A stretch of DNA of 55,847 bases, taken from positions 1-55,847 of the forward strand of contig MIAY01000005.1 in NCBI GenBank assembly GCA_001829315.1. The letters run 5' to 3'. Shown piece by piece: positions 45,603 to 53,553 of this stretch; within the stretch, counting starts at the first letter, position 1, and every line of letters begins with the position of its first letter. Source of the stretch: Spirochaetes bacterium GWE1_32_154. Its GTDB lineage: Bacteria; Spirochaetota; GWE2-31-10. The notes under the pieces are model-generated. The model saw nothing but the letters and a program-made list of their open reading frames with translations. It had not been told where the DNA came from and searched no databases. The position numbers and the translations under genes are program-made.

Positions 45603-47015
45603 ATGAAAGAATTCTGGAACAACAGATTTTTAAATGAACAAAAGGTATGGGGAGAAAATTGGAGTAAAACTGCTGAATTCTCTCTTGATTATTTTAAAAG
45701 ATTTAATGTAAAAACTATACTAATTCCCGGTTCGGGCTATGGAAGAAATGGTAAATTTTTTATCGAAAACGGCATGGAAGTTGAAGGTATTGAAATATCT
45801 GAAGAGGCAATAAAAATCGGACGTAACAACGGTATAACTTTTCAAGTTTACTCCGGCAGCGTTTTAGATATGCCATACAATTCCAAAAAATATGATGGTA
45901 TTTACTGTTTCAATGTTCTGCATTTATTCAAGCAACAAGACAGATTTGATTTTATAACTAAGTGTTTTGAACAATTGCATGATGGTGGAATTGTATTCTT
46001 TGCTGTTTTCTCAGAGAATGAACCTTCATTTGGAAGTGGTAATAAAATAGAAGTAAATACATATGAAAGTAAACCCGGAAGACCTGTTCATTATTTTACG
46101 GATGAAGATTTACGTGCACATTTTTCAGATTTCTCGATACTCGACTCAGGACTAATTAAAGATTTTGAAGATCATGGCGAAGAAGGTCCACATACTCATA
46201 TTTTACGATATATCATTGCACAAAAGAAAATTTCTCATGAATTCGATGGTGAAAAATATAGAAAAGCCTCCGCACATCAAAAAGAATGGGGAACAAAAAT
46301 CATATCGGAATTTAAATTAAATGGTAAAGAATCTATTCTCGATTTAGGCTGCGGGGATGGAACATTAACATCTTTATTGTCGGAATTAGTTCCTGATGGT
46401 AATGTATTGGGAATCGATGCTTCTGAGGGAATGATAAAAACTGCTAAAGAGTTGGAAAATCAAAAACTTACATTTAAAAAGATGGATATTGATGTGATTG
46501 ATTTTAATGAAGAATTTGACCTTATATTTTCAAATGCTACACTTCATTGGGTTAAAGATCATACAAAACTTCTTGCAAATTGTTATAAAGCATTGAAAAA
46601 AAACGGTGCGATCAGATTTAACTTTGCCGGAGAAGGTAACGGTTCAAACTTCAATGAAATAATAAAACAAACAATCTCACTTGAAAAATATAAGAAATAT
46701 TTTATTAATCTGGAGTGGCCATGGTTTATGCCATCAATTATTCAGTATAAAACACTTGTTACAAACTGTGATTTTGAAAATATTCAAATATGGGATGAAA
46801 ATGCCGACCGGTATTTTGCAAATGAGAATGAACTTATAAAATGGATCGACCAGCCAGCACTCGTTCCTTTTTTGAAATTAGTCGCGGATGAAGATAAAAA
46901 TGATTTTCGCAATGAAGTTATCAGTAAAATGATTGAAAGAACAAAACAATCCGATGGCAGATGTTTTGAAACATTTAGAAGAATAAATGTCAAAGCAACA
47001 AAAGAGAGTCTTTAA
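45603..47015 (+). CDS. fusion of two SAM-dependent methyltransferases
   Basis: The protein has 470 residues with two class I methyltransferase domains. The first (~1-205) starts FWNNRFLNEQKVWGENWS like TehB/thiopurine-type enzymes; its SAM loop is ILIPGSGYGRNGKFF (about 39-53), followed by VEGIEISEEAI and GIYCFNVLHL. The second (~215-470) resembles trans-aconitate methyltransferase (Tam): YRKASAHQKEWG, ILDLGCGDGTL (about 246), VLGIDASEGMI, LIFSNATLHWV. The substrates are unknown; small-molecule or metalloid methylation fits both types. CGGAGG precedes the ATG by seven bases. The gene stands alone, behind the palindrome at 45541-45586, which suggests inducible control. Confidence 0.85.
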   Translation: MKEFWNNRFLNEQKVWGENWSKTAEFSLDYFKRFNVKTILIPGSGYGRNGKFFIENGMEVEGIEISEEAIKIGRNNGITFQVYSGSVLDMPYNSKKYDGIYCFNVLHLFKQQDRFDFITKCFEQLHDGGIVFFAVFSENEPSFGSGNKIEVNTYESKPGRPVHYFTDEDLRAHFSDFSILDSGLIKDFEDHGEEGPHTHILRYIIAQKKISHEFDGEKYRKASAHQKEWGTKIISEFKLNGKESILDLGCGDGTLTSLLSELVPDGNVLGIDASEGMIKTAKELENQKLTFKKMDIDVIDFNEEFDLIFSNATLHWVKDHTKLLANCYKALKKNGAIRFNFAGEGNGSNFNEIIKQTISLEKYKKYFINLEWPWFMPSIIQYKTLVTNCDFENIQIWDENADRYFANENELIKWIDQPALVPFLKLVADEDKNDFRNEVISKMIERTKQSDGRCFETFRRINVKATKESL

Positions 47016-47040
47016 TAATCAAATAATTTTATAATCAGTA

Positions 47041-47084
47041 CCTCATGCAGAAATAGTATTTTTTACCCCATTCTTTGCATGAGG
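47041..47084 (+). terminator. hairpin after the methyltransferase gene
   Basis: cctcatgca (47041-47049) pairs with tgcatgagg (47076-47084) 26 bases after the stop codon. The loop, not the 3' flank, carries the T run, so it is not a classical intrinsic terminator. It may instead be a structured leader of the gene at 47113. Confidence 0.4.
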
Positions 47085-47112
47085 ATCAGTAATGTAAGGA
47101 GACCGCCCGTAA

Positions 47113-48588
47113 ATGAAGAAATATTTTTTAACATGCCTTTTATTCTGTTTTATAACAACTCTTTCATTCTCAATTGAAAAATTAAAAACAGATCAATTTG
47201 TTTTTGTCGATGGAGGAACATTTCAAATGGGTGATGAGTCCTCAAAAGTTCACTCTGTAACGCTTTATTCTTTTTATATTTCAAAATACGAATTAACTCA
47301 AGAAAAATGGACTGAAGTTATGGGATATAATCCTTCTATATGTAAAGGCAGTAAAAATCCCGTTGATAATATTTCATTTTATGAAGCAATAGAATTTTGT
47401 AATAAAAAGAGTCAGATTGATGGATTAGAAGAAGTGTATAGCATTGATAAAGAAAATAAAGATCCAAGTAACCAGCATAACAGTGATAACCTAAAATGGT
47501 CAATAACTTGCAATTGGAATGCAAACGGATATAGACTTCCAACCGAAGCTGAATGGGAATTTGCGGCTAAAGGTGGAAATAAAACTAGAAACTATAACTT
47601 CAGTGGAAGTGACAATATTAATACTGTATCCTGGTACATTGAAAATTCTAATAAACAAACTAAACCTGTTGGTAAAAAGAAACCCAATGAACTTGGTTTA
47701 TATGATATGTCAGGAAATGTCTGGGAAAGATGTTGGGATTGGTATGAATCATACGCTAATCTTCCAGTAATTAATCCAAGAGGACCTGAAGGCGGGTATT
47801 CAAAAGTCTATAGAGGCGGGGGGGCGGGTTATCAAAAAGGGTTCCATACAACTACTATACGTAGGGAACTCCCTGGAATCCGAAAAAATCAGAATATGGG
47901 AATGAGACTGGCGAAATCAAAAGGAAAAATAATTGAAAAAAATGAAGATAACATAAATTTTAATGATACAAAATATCATTTTAATGTAGGATTAAGAACA
48001 AGGGTTTTTGATGAAGGAGAAACAATTTCAATTGCATATTGGTTTAACGAATTAAACCAACAAGATAAACAAAATATTAAAATAATTCATTATTTACAAA
48101 ACGAACAAATATATAAAACAGAATCATCATTTAAAGACGTTTTTTACAAAGAAGAGAATGAAATAAATAAATATGGCTTTTTTTATCAAGAGTATTATAA
48201 AAATTATGATTTACTGGAAAATAAATTAAGTTTGATTTTATACACAAAAGACAATAGAAAATATATTTATAATAATTTTAATATATCAGTTATCAAAGGA
48301 AATTTAAATATCCCAGAAATTGAAAAAAATCATATTTTAAAACAGAAAAAATATAATTTTTCCCTTCAAGGGATTAACGAAACAAATTATAATTATTATT
48401 TTGAAATTTATGGTCCAGAATTTAATAATGATGGTGAGTGTATTTATCATCAAAAAATTAATTCTAATACTATAGAGATAGATTTATTAAATTACAAAAA
48501 AGCTGAATATTCATTTTGCTTAAGTAAACATGATCCGTTAAATGATTATAATTTTTATTCCAGAGAATATTCTATCAGAATTGATTAA
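47113..48588 (+). CDS. exported FGE/sulfatase-modifying-factor-like protein
   Basis: This 491-residue protein has a signal peptide (KKYFLTCLLFCFITTLSFS). Residues ~28-275 form an FGE-sulfatase domain: FVFVDGGTFQMGDES, ISKYELTQEKWTEVMGYNPS, NGYRLPTEAEWEFAAKGG, LGLYDMSGNVWERCWDWY, MGMRLAKSK. The reactive cysteine pair near the C-terminal end of true formylglycine-generating enzymes is not present (IRRELPGIRKNQNMGMR has none), so it probably does not make formylglycine. Such exported FGE-like proteins often serve as binding or scaffold modules. Residues ~280-491 are a beta-rich domain I do not recognise. It has AAGGAG before the start. Confidence 0.85.
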   Translation: MKKYFLTCLLFCFITTLSFSIEKLKTDQFVFVDGGTFQMGDESSKVHSVTLYSFYISKYELTQEKWTEVMGYNPSICKGSKNPVDNISFYEAIEFCNKKSQIDGLEEVYSIDKENKDPSNQHNSDNLKWSITCNWNANGYRLPTEAEWEFAAKGGNKTRNYNFSGSDNINTVSWYIENSNKQTKPVGKKKPNELGLYDMSGNVWERCWDWYESYANLPVINPRGPEGGYSKVYRGGGAGYQKGFHTTTIRRELPGIRKNQNMGMRLAKSKGKIIEKNEDNINFNDTKYHFNVGLRTRVFDEGETISIAYWFNELNQQDKQNIKIIHYLQNEQIYKTESSFKDVFYKEENEINKYGFFYQEYYKNYDLLENKLSLILYTKDNRKYIYNNFNISVIKGNLNIPEIEKNHILKQKKYNFSLQGINETNYNYYFEIYGPEFNNDGECIYHQKINSNTIEIDLLNYKKAEYSFCLSKHDPLNDYNFYSREYSIRID

Positions 48589-48601
48589 ATATCTATTCAT
48601 C

Positions 48602-48656
48602 TAACTACATTAACACGTATGTTTTAACATGAAATATTCATGTAGATTGGTAGTTA
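48602..48656 (+). repeat. hairpin between 47113 and 48697 genes
   Basis: taactac (48602-48608) pairs with gtagtta (48650-48656) and encloses acatga/tcatgt. The structure lies in the 108-base gap after the FGE-like gene. No T run follows immediately, so termination is uncertain. Confidence 0.35.
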
Positions 48657-48696
48657 ATAAAAATTAAAATTTGAAATCAAAAGGAAAAATATAAAC

Positions 48697-49344
48697 ATGA
48701 AAATACAAACTATTTTATTATTAATTTTATTATCACTAAAAGTATATGCATCCGAAGTAAAAATAATCGATTTAAAACCTGCTCCAAAGCAGTTTTTCAA
48801 AACAATAAAAGAGTGGTCTATCATTGACGAAAACAATCAAAAAAATTTCGGGTATTACAAGCAGCTGATCGACAGCAGTGCAATTGTCGGATTTACAAAA
48901 ACTACTTATTTAAAAGCAATTGATAAAACCAAGGATCAATTTCAAGGTAAAATAGATCTCAATTTAATGACTGATATGTTTGTATCAAATACCAAATATA
49001 CTAATTATATTTTCTTAACTGCTATACCGTTTAGTATTGGTGGTGCGTTGGCGTGTACTCTCGGCATTGGATTTACTGCTGGCTCCATTTTACCATTGCA
49101 TAATTCGAATTATATTCCGTATATACTTTTAAATTACGCATTAAGTATTCCAGGTATTATAAGTATGGTCGCTTTAAATTTTGGTATAATATCATCAATT
49201 GTAGGAACAGTTTATCTTGGTCTAGGGTTATATGAATACAAGAAATTCATCTCAACTAAATCAAAGATTATTGAGGAGTTAAATAAAATAACAATATCTG
49301 GAAGTCGGGATGCAATAAAATTCGGATATAACATATCATTTTAA
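48697..49344 (+). CDS. exported membrane protein, unknown
   Basis: This 215-residue protein has a signal peptide or first membrane helix (QTILLLILLSLKVYASE). A ~75-residue soluble segment follows, then two or three membrane helices (FLTAIPFSIGGALACTLGIG; YALSIPGIISMVALNFGI; ISSIVGTVYLGLGLYEYK). The short C-terminal tail is polar. I recognise no family. AAGGAAAAA precedes the ATG. It follows the FGE-like gene on the same strand and ends at a hairpin shared with the convergent gene at 49400. Confidence 0.65.
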   Translation: MKIQTILLLILLSLKVYASEVKIIDLKPAPKQFFKTIKEWSIIDENNQKNFGYYKQLIDSSAIVGFTKTTYLKAIDKTKDQFQGKIDLNLMTDMFVSNTKYTNYIFLTAIPFSIGGALACTLGIGFTAGSILPLHNSNYIPYILLNYALSIPGIISMVALNFGIISSIVGTVYLGLGLYEYKKFISTKSKIIEELNKITISGSRDAIKFGYNISF

Positions 49345-49358
49345 TTTCTCATCCGAGG

Positions 49359-49404
49359 ATTAATAATATAACCTATCATATATATGACTGGTTATATTAT
49401 TAAT
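49359..49404. terminator. 15-bp-stem hairpin between convergent genes
   Basis: attaataatataacc (49359-49373) pairs perfectly with 49390-49404, with a 16-base loop. It sits between two converging genes and covers the stop codon of the minus-strand one. The AT-rich arms provide T-rich sequence on both strands, so a two-way terminator is plausible. Confidence 0.5.
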
Positions 49405-50005
49405 AGATATAAATTATTGGACGAACAGTAACTCTTCGTGATTCAACTTCACCGTTGCCAATAAAAAGACTTTTTCGAGGCTTAATAAAGTCTCCATTTG
49501 AATCTTGTAAGAATTCTGAACAATTTTCAAGAGCTTCACTATAATTATCCTTAATACTCAGAAATGTTTTCTCACCTTCATATTTCATAAATATATCGCC
49601 CACATAAATTACTCTATCGTCATTTTTAAAATCATACGTAAGATTTAAATTATATTCAAGAATTATCTGATCACCCAGAGATACTACCGGAACTAATGAA
49701 GAATGAATAAGATATAGTTTCTCCCTAGGAACAGCCAAAATAAAATATCCATCATCTCTGTAATTATTACCATTCCAAATTTGTTTTTCGGCCGGGAATA
49801 TGGCATCTGGGTCTCTATGAAAAATCATTCGAAGAAAAAGCTTTTTACTATCAATTCCATTAAAAAAATTACCAAGATCAATTCCCGTATTAATTCGACC
49901 AATTACATAAAGTTTGTTTGTTTTAAGCTTATCTTTGGGTTTAGGATAGGACATATAACCACAAAAAATAAATAAAACCACTAAAATAGATAATTTTCTC
50001 ATCAT
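49400..50005 (-). CDS. exported protein, unknown
   Basis: This 201-residue protein has a signal peptide (RKLSILVVLFIFCGYMS). The mature part is beta-rich: KLYVIGRINTGIDLGNFFNG, FILAVPREKLYLIHSSLVPV, GDQIILEYNLNLTYDF, RRVTVRPIIYIY. No domain family is recognised. GGAGG lies ten bases before the first of two adjacent ATGs. It follows the PilZ gene by 42 bases on the same strand and may be co-transcribed with it. Confidence 0.65.
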   Translation of the reverse strand: MMRKLSILVVLFIFCGYMSYPKPKDKLKTNKLYVIGRINTGIDLGNFFNGIDSKKLFLRMIFHRDPDAIFPAEKQIWNGNNYRDDGYFILAVPREKLYLIHSSLVPVVSLGDQIILEYNLNLTYDFKNDDRVIYVGDIFMKYEGEKTFLSIKDNYSEALENCSEFLQDSNGDFIKPRKSLFIGNGEVESRRVTVRPIIYIY

Positions 50006-50047
50006 AATTCTTATTCCTCCTACATACGTTCAATCTATTCTTTCTAA

Positions 50048-50869
50048 TTATATTTTACCCTGAGTTAAGATTACTTCCTTTATCCAGCTATAAATTATTT
50101 TAACAAAAAAATTTGCTGTTTCTTCTTTAATCATATTTGTATCAGTAATATTAAAACTTACTCCAACCTCCTTCACCCCTAGAGTTTTTCTCGTTATTAT
50201 TGCCAAAGGAATTTTATATATCGAGTTATGTGATATAACCCTGATCATCACTTGATCCTTTAATGAGAAACAATCCAAATCTTCATTGGTTTCAAATTTA
50301 ACACCTATACCACTCATACTTACATCTTTGAGATAACCTGTTCGTGATTTAAGAAAATTATCAAAGTAAATATCAACTTTGTATTTAACAATTGGAAATA
50401 ATAACAATCTTATATCTGTTCGTCTAATAACATTTTCATTTGAAAAAAGAGGTTTTAATAAGTTCATTAACAGTGTCACTGAACCTTCTTTATCACAAAA
50501 GTTTTTTTCTAAATAAATTATTCCTTCATTCTGAAAAATTTCTCGCATTTTATTATCCAACAATGTTGTATGAGCTACTGATTTATCCGGGGAAAATTTT
50601 GAAATAAACTGAGCTATTTTCTCTGCAATTATATATTCACTACCCTTTTTAACATTAATAAATATTTTATCCAGATTGAAAAAGAATGCTGAACAATCAT
50701 CTCTCTTTTCAATCAATTTTGAGTAATCTTCAAATCCATACTGACATTCTACAACAAAGACATTTCTTTTTAACATCTCAATTCTATCTTGCTCTCCAAT
50801 AATTGCCGGCATTTGAACCCAGTACAAAGTATATGGTGAAATTGTAATCTCTCCATTCTGATATATCAT
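50048..50869 (-). CDS. PilZ-domain protein (c-di-GMP receptor)
   Basis: This 273-residue protein has a C-terminal PilZ domain from about residue 147. Both c-di-GMP-binding motifs are intact: RTDIR (RxxxR) at about 149-153 and DVSMSGIG (DxSxxG) at about 184-191, followed by IPLAIITRKTLGVKEVGVSF. The first ~140 residues are alpha/beta and resemble a degenerate receiver-like or YcgR-N-like domain (VFVVECQYGFEDYSKLIEKR, DCSAFFFNLDKIFINV). It probably acts in the cytoplasm, passing c-di-GMP levels to motility or envelope functions. GGAG precedes the ATG by seven bases. It is 102 bases downstream of the GHKL ATPase gene. Confidence 0.88.
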   Translation of the reverse strand: MIYQNGEITISPYTLYWVQMPAIIGEQDRIEMLKRNVFVVECQYGFEDYSKLIEKRDDCSAFFFNLDKIFINVKKGSEYIIAEKIAQFISKFSPDKSVAHTTLLDNKMREIFQNEGIIYLEKNFCDKEGSVTLLMNLLKPLFSNENVIRRTDIRLLLFPIVKYKVDIYFDNFLKSRTGYLKDVSMSGIGVKFETNEDLDCFSLKDQVMIRVISHNSIYKIPLAIITRKTLGVKEVGVSFNITDTNMIKEETANFFVKIIYSWIKEVILTQGKI

Positions 50870-50971
50870 GCATCGTCTCCATTTTACAGATAACGTATAT
50901 TTCTTTGTTTTCTACTTTTAAAAATATTAAATTTAGTTCTCTTCTTGAATAATATTGCATCTAATCAATTA

Positions 50972-51487
50972 TTAATTCAAAATTTCTTCAACAATGTTGA
51001 ATACTCCTCTTATTTCAACAATACCACCATTATCATTACCTTCAAAAAAAGATATATTCAATTTGATACCAGACTCATGCCTTATTCTTGGTATACCGAG
51101 TCCAGCGCTACCATCAGCTCTATTACAAGATTTCCTTATTTTATTTACATAGTATTCAAGAGTATTATCAACATTATTTGCTTCATAGATTACTTTTTCT
51201 AATTGCAAAAAATCATTTTTTGTTGTAGAATTAAAAACGATTAATTCTACACAATTTGAATTAATAATCTTTGTTATTTTAATTCTTATTCCATCATTGT
51301 TAGCATGCTTCACCGCATTTTCAAGTAATTCTGACGCTGCTGTGACTACTTTAGCAATATCCGTTTTTTCTACAAGATGAACAAGAAGGAAAGCATCAAT
51401 AAAAGTTCTTGTTATTGGAATGTAATCCCAAACAGGTCCAAATGTAATATCGAGATAGCCATTTGTATTTTCCTCATAATTAATCAT
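50972..51487 (-). CDS. GHKL ATPase regulator, anti-sigma-kinase-like (paralogue 1)
   Basis: This 171-residue protein belongs to the GHKL ATPase fold used by anti-sigma kinases such as RsbW/SpoIIAB. The N-box is ASELLENAVKHANNDGIRIK (about 50-70) and the G-box GSAGLGIPRIRHESG (about 127-142). A phospho-acceptor His box is absent, so it is a partner-switch kinase or phosphatase-type regulator rather than a sensor kinase. It shares the unusual opening NGYLDITFGPVWDYIP with the gene at 53025, so the two are paralogues. Its ATG overlaps the stop of the MCP-tip gene by four bases, suggesting that MCP-like protein signals through it. Confidence 0.8.
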   Translation of the reverse strand: MINYEENTNGYLDITFGPVWDYIPITRTFIDAFLLVHLVEKTDIAKVVTAASELLENAVKHANNDGIRIKITKIINSNCVELIVFNSTTKNDFLQLEKVIYEANNVDNTLEYYVNKIRKSCNRADGSAGLGIPRIRHESGIKLNISFFEGNDNGGIVEIRGVFNIVEEILN

Positions 51488-52536
51488 AATAAAACCTCAC
51501 AATCTTTCCTGTTTGTTAAAACAGTCTTATTAATTTCTATTTTCATCTTATTTATTTCTGACTCAATGTCAAAAAAACTAGCATCATTAAAGTCACTATT
51601 GATTAAAGTAATTAATTCAGATGAATTAAAATTATTACCTGTCAATTTTCCTTCGATTACACTAAATGATAAAAAAAATCCTTCAATACGATTTAATAAT
51701 TCATTAAATTCTGTATACGTTGAATGTGTTTCCTTATCAACGGTTTCATTAAGATCTGATACAATCGTTATTGAATTTTTCAGAATATTTGAATATCCTT
51801 TCATTTTTTCTACCGATCGTTTAACATCTTCAGATAATTTACGAATTTCTTTTGCTATTACCATAAATGGTTTTCCAACATCTCCAGCTCTTGCGGCAGT
51901 AATTGAAGAATTTATGGACAAAACATGTATTTTATTGGATATTTCATCGATTGTATTCATAATAATTAAAAGAAAATCAGAGTTTTTCTTTAATAATTCT
52001 GTATTCTCTTTAGTTATTCCAATTATTGAAAATAAATTATTTATTCTCTCAATATTTGATCTTGATTGCTTCATATCATAATCAACACCTGAAGCAATTC
52101 CCTTAATTATGTTTTTTAAAGAATTATTTGCTTCATTTGTTTTCTTTTCAATCTCATTTACTTTTTTAATCAAAATAGAAGATTTCATATTCCATGATGA
52201 TTTCAAAAAAATATCAATTTCATTTAATATTGAGCTTTTTAGCGAATCAATTACATTCTCAATTTGTTTTAAAAGAGAGTCAGTTATTATTTCTAAGGGT
52301 ATTTCTTTTTTTTCAATAATCACTTCCGCCGGTGTCATTTCGTTATTAATTTCATGAATTTGAGGTATAATGACAGAAATGTGCTCTTTTTTATCTTTTT
52401 TTAATAAAAAAAAACCAATAACTAATGAAAGAATAATTGATAAAAAGTATGTTAAATCTTTATTTAACACCAATAATACAATATTACTGAGTAATAATAA
52501 GAAAACAGAAACAAGACAAATATTTGTTTTCTTCAT
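51484..52536 (-). CDS. membrane protein with methyl-accepting chemotaxis (MCP) tip-like domain
   Basis: This 350-residue protein has two N-terminal membrane helices (TNICLVSVFLLLLSNIVLLV; YFLSIILSLVIGFFLL) with almost no periplasmic loop, so it lacks a sensor domain. A long coiled coil follows. Near residue 200-235 it has an MCP hairpin-tip match: ISNKIHVLSINSSITAARAG, DVGKPFMVIAKEIRKLSED. The usual E-A-A-R-A-G core is altered to T-A-A-R-A-G and the flanking bundle is short. The ATG at 52536 has AAGGA upstream. A longer frame to 52587 is rejected. Four-base overlap couples it to the ATPase gene, pointing to partner switching rather than CheA as output. Confidence 0.75.
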   Translation of the reverse strand: MKKTNICLVSVFLLLLSNIVLLVLNKDLTYFLSIILSLVIGFFLLKKDKKEHISVIIPQIHEINNEMTPAEVIIEKKEIPLEIITDSLLKQIENVIDSLKSSILNEIDIFLKSSWNMKSSILIKKVNEIEKKTNEANNSLKNIIKGIASGVDYDMKQSRSNIERINNLFSIIGITKENTELLKKNSDFLLIIMNTIDEISNKIHVLSINSSITAARAGDVGKPFMVIAKEIRKLSEDVKRSVEKMKGYSNILKNSITIVSDLNETVDKETHSTYTEFNELLNRIEGFFLSFSVIEGKLTGNNFNSSELITLINSDFNDASFFDIESEINKMKIEINKTVLTNRKDCEVLL

Positions 52537-52590
52537 TTTATTATCCTTCTTTAATTTCATATAAAAAAAAATATCACTTTTAGACAAAAG

Positions 52591-52625
52591 ATCAAGTTAT
52601 GAGTACTTTAAACTCATAACTTGAT
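52591..52625 (-). terminator. terminator after the STAS gene
   Basis: A 14-bp perfect stem (52591-52604 with 52612-52625) and 7-base loop lie 18 bases beyond the STAS stop codon on the minus strand. A run of nine T follows about 20 bases later. It separates the STAS operon from the MCP-tip operon. Confidence 0.6.
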
Positions 52626-52642
52626 ATGTATTTCTTATCGAT

Positions 52643-53014
52643 TTACTCTGATACTTTTTTTATAAATCCCGGACCAAGATAAACCAATGTTGACATACTT
52701 GATTCTTGCCATTTATATTCTGTTGAAGTCATTATAACAATTGTATATTTTTGTGACATATCAAGAGCATCAACTTTTAAAATCCAATCTGCTATTGCTT
52801 TAATTCCTGACGAATTCAAAAACGATAACTTTCGAATATCAAATTTTATTTCTTTTATACCGGATTTCATTATTTTATCATGTAATTCAGTTAAAAATGG
52901 AGTTAAAAACTCATTCGGATTTGCACAGTCAATACTACCACTAAAAACAACACTTGTATCAACTACTTTTATTTCTACTCCACTTGTATTTACAGTTCCT
53001 ATTGTTAATCCCAT
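52643..53014 (-). CDS. STAS-domain anti-sigma-antagonist-like protein
   Basis: This 123-residue protein has the STAS-type layout: beta strands IKVVDTSVVFSGSIDCANP, helix TPFLTELHDKIMKS, strand EIKFDIRKLSFLNSSGIKAI with the phospho-acceptor Ser in NSSG (about residue 66), then DWILKVDALDMSQKYTIVIM. It would be the switch protein between a GHKL kinase and a PP2C/SpoIIE phosphatase. The ATG at 53014 has AAGGAG upstream. An ATG at 53047 lies inside the previous gene and has no site. It follows the ATPase gene by ten bases, so the pair is co-transcribed. Confidence 0.85.
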   Translation of the reverse strand: MGLTIGTVNTSGVEIKVVDTSVVFSGSIDCANPNEFLTPFLTELHDKIMKSGIKEIKFDIRKLSFLNSSGIKAIADWILKVDALDMSQKYTIVIMTSTEYKWQESSMSTLVYLGPGFIKKVSE

Positions 53015-53024
53015 ATTAGACTCC

Positions 53025-53525
53025 TTATTGTATTGTATTATTAACATTAAATACTGATGTTACTTCTATATAGCCATATAAATCATTAACAGGGAAATAC
53101 TTCACCGATAATTTACCACGACCTTCACAATTTATTCGAGCAAGACCTAATCCTCCACGATCACGTTTTTCACGAATCTTCATGACATAAAATTCAAATG
53201 GATCAGATGCTGCATTTAACTCATCAATATATTTTGTTAATTTTTGAACATCTTCTTTTTTTACCGAATTATAAACTTTCACGATTATTTCAGGTTTTTC
53301 TTTGTCTTTTCGAATTTTTGTCCGAATACCATCCATGTGAGAGTACTTAACCGCATTCTCTAACAGCTCTGAAGTTGACATTGTTATTTTTTCAATACAA
53401 TCACGATCAGTCATATTAACATTCAAAAAATTTTCAATAAAATTTCTCGAAAGTGGAATATAATCCCACTTAGGACCAAAAGTAATATCGAGATACCCCA
53501 TTGTATCTGATTCATAATCTACCAT
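53025..53525 (-). CDS. GHKL ATPase regulator, anti-sigma-kinase-like (paralogue 2)
   Basis: This 166-residue paralogue of 50972-51487 shares the opening MGYLDITFGPKWDYIPLSRN, the N-box TSELLENAVKYSHMDGIR (about 48-65) and the G-box RGGLGLARINCEGRGKLSV (about 119-137). It is the likely kinase for the STAS protein encoded ten bases downstream. GGAGGAG precedes the ATG. It follows the hybrid kinase gene by 28 bases, so a receiver-bearing kinase, an ATPase and a STAS protein are made together. Confidence 0.82.
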   Translation of the reverse strand: MVDYESDTMGYLDITFGPKWDYIPLSRNFIENFLNVNMTDRDCIEKITMSTSELLENAVKYSHMDGIRTKIRKDKEKPEIIVKVYNSVKKEDVQKLTKYIDELNAASDPFEFYVMKIREKRDRGGLGLARINCEGRGKLSVKYFPVNDLYGYIEVTSVFNVNNTIQ

Positions 53526-53553
53526 AATATTCTCCTCCTCGTAATTTTAGATT

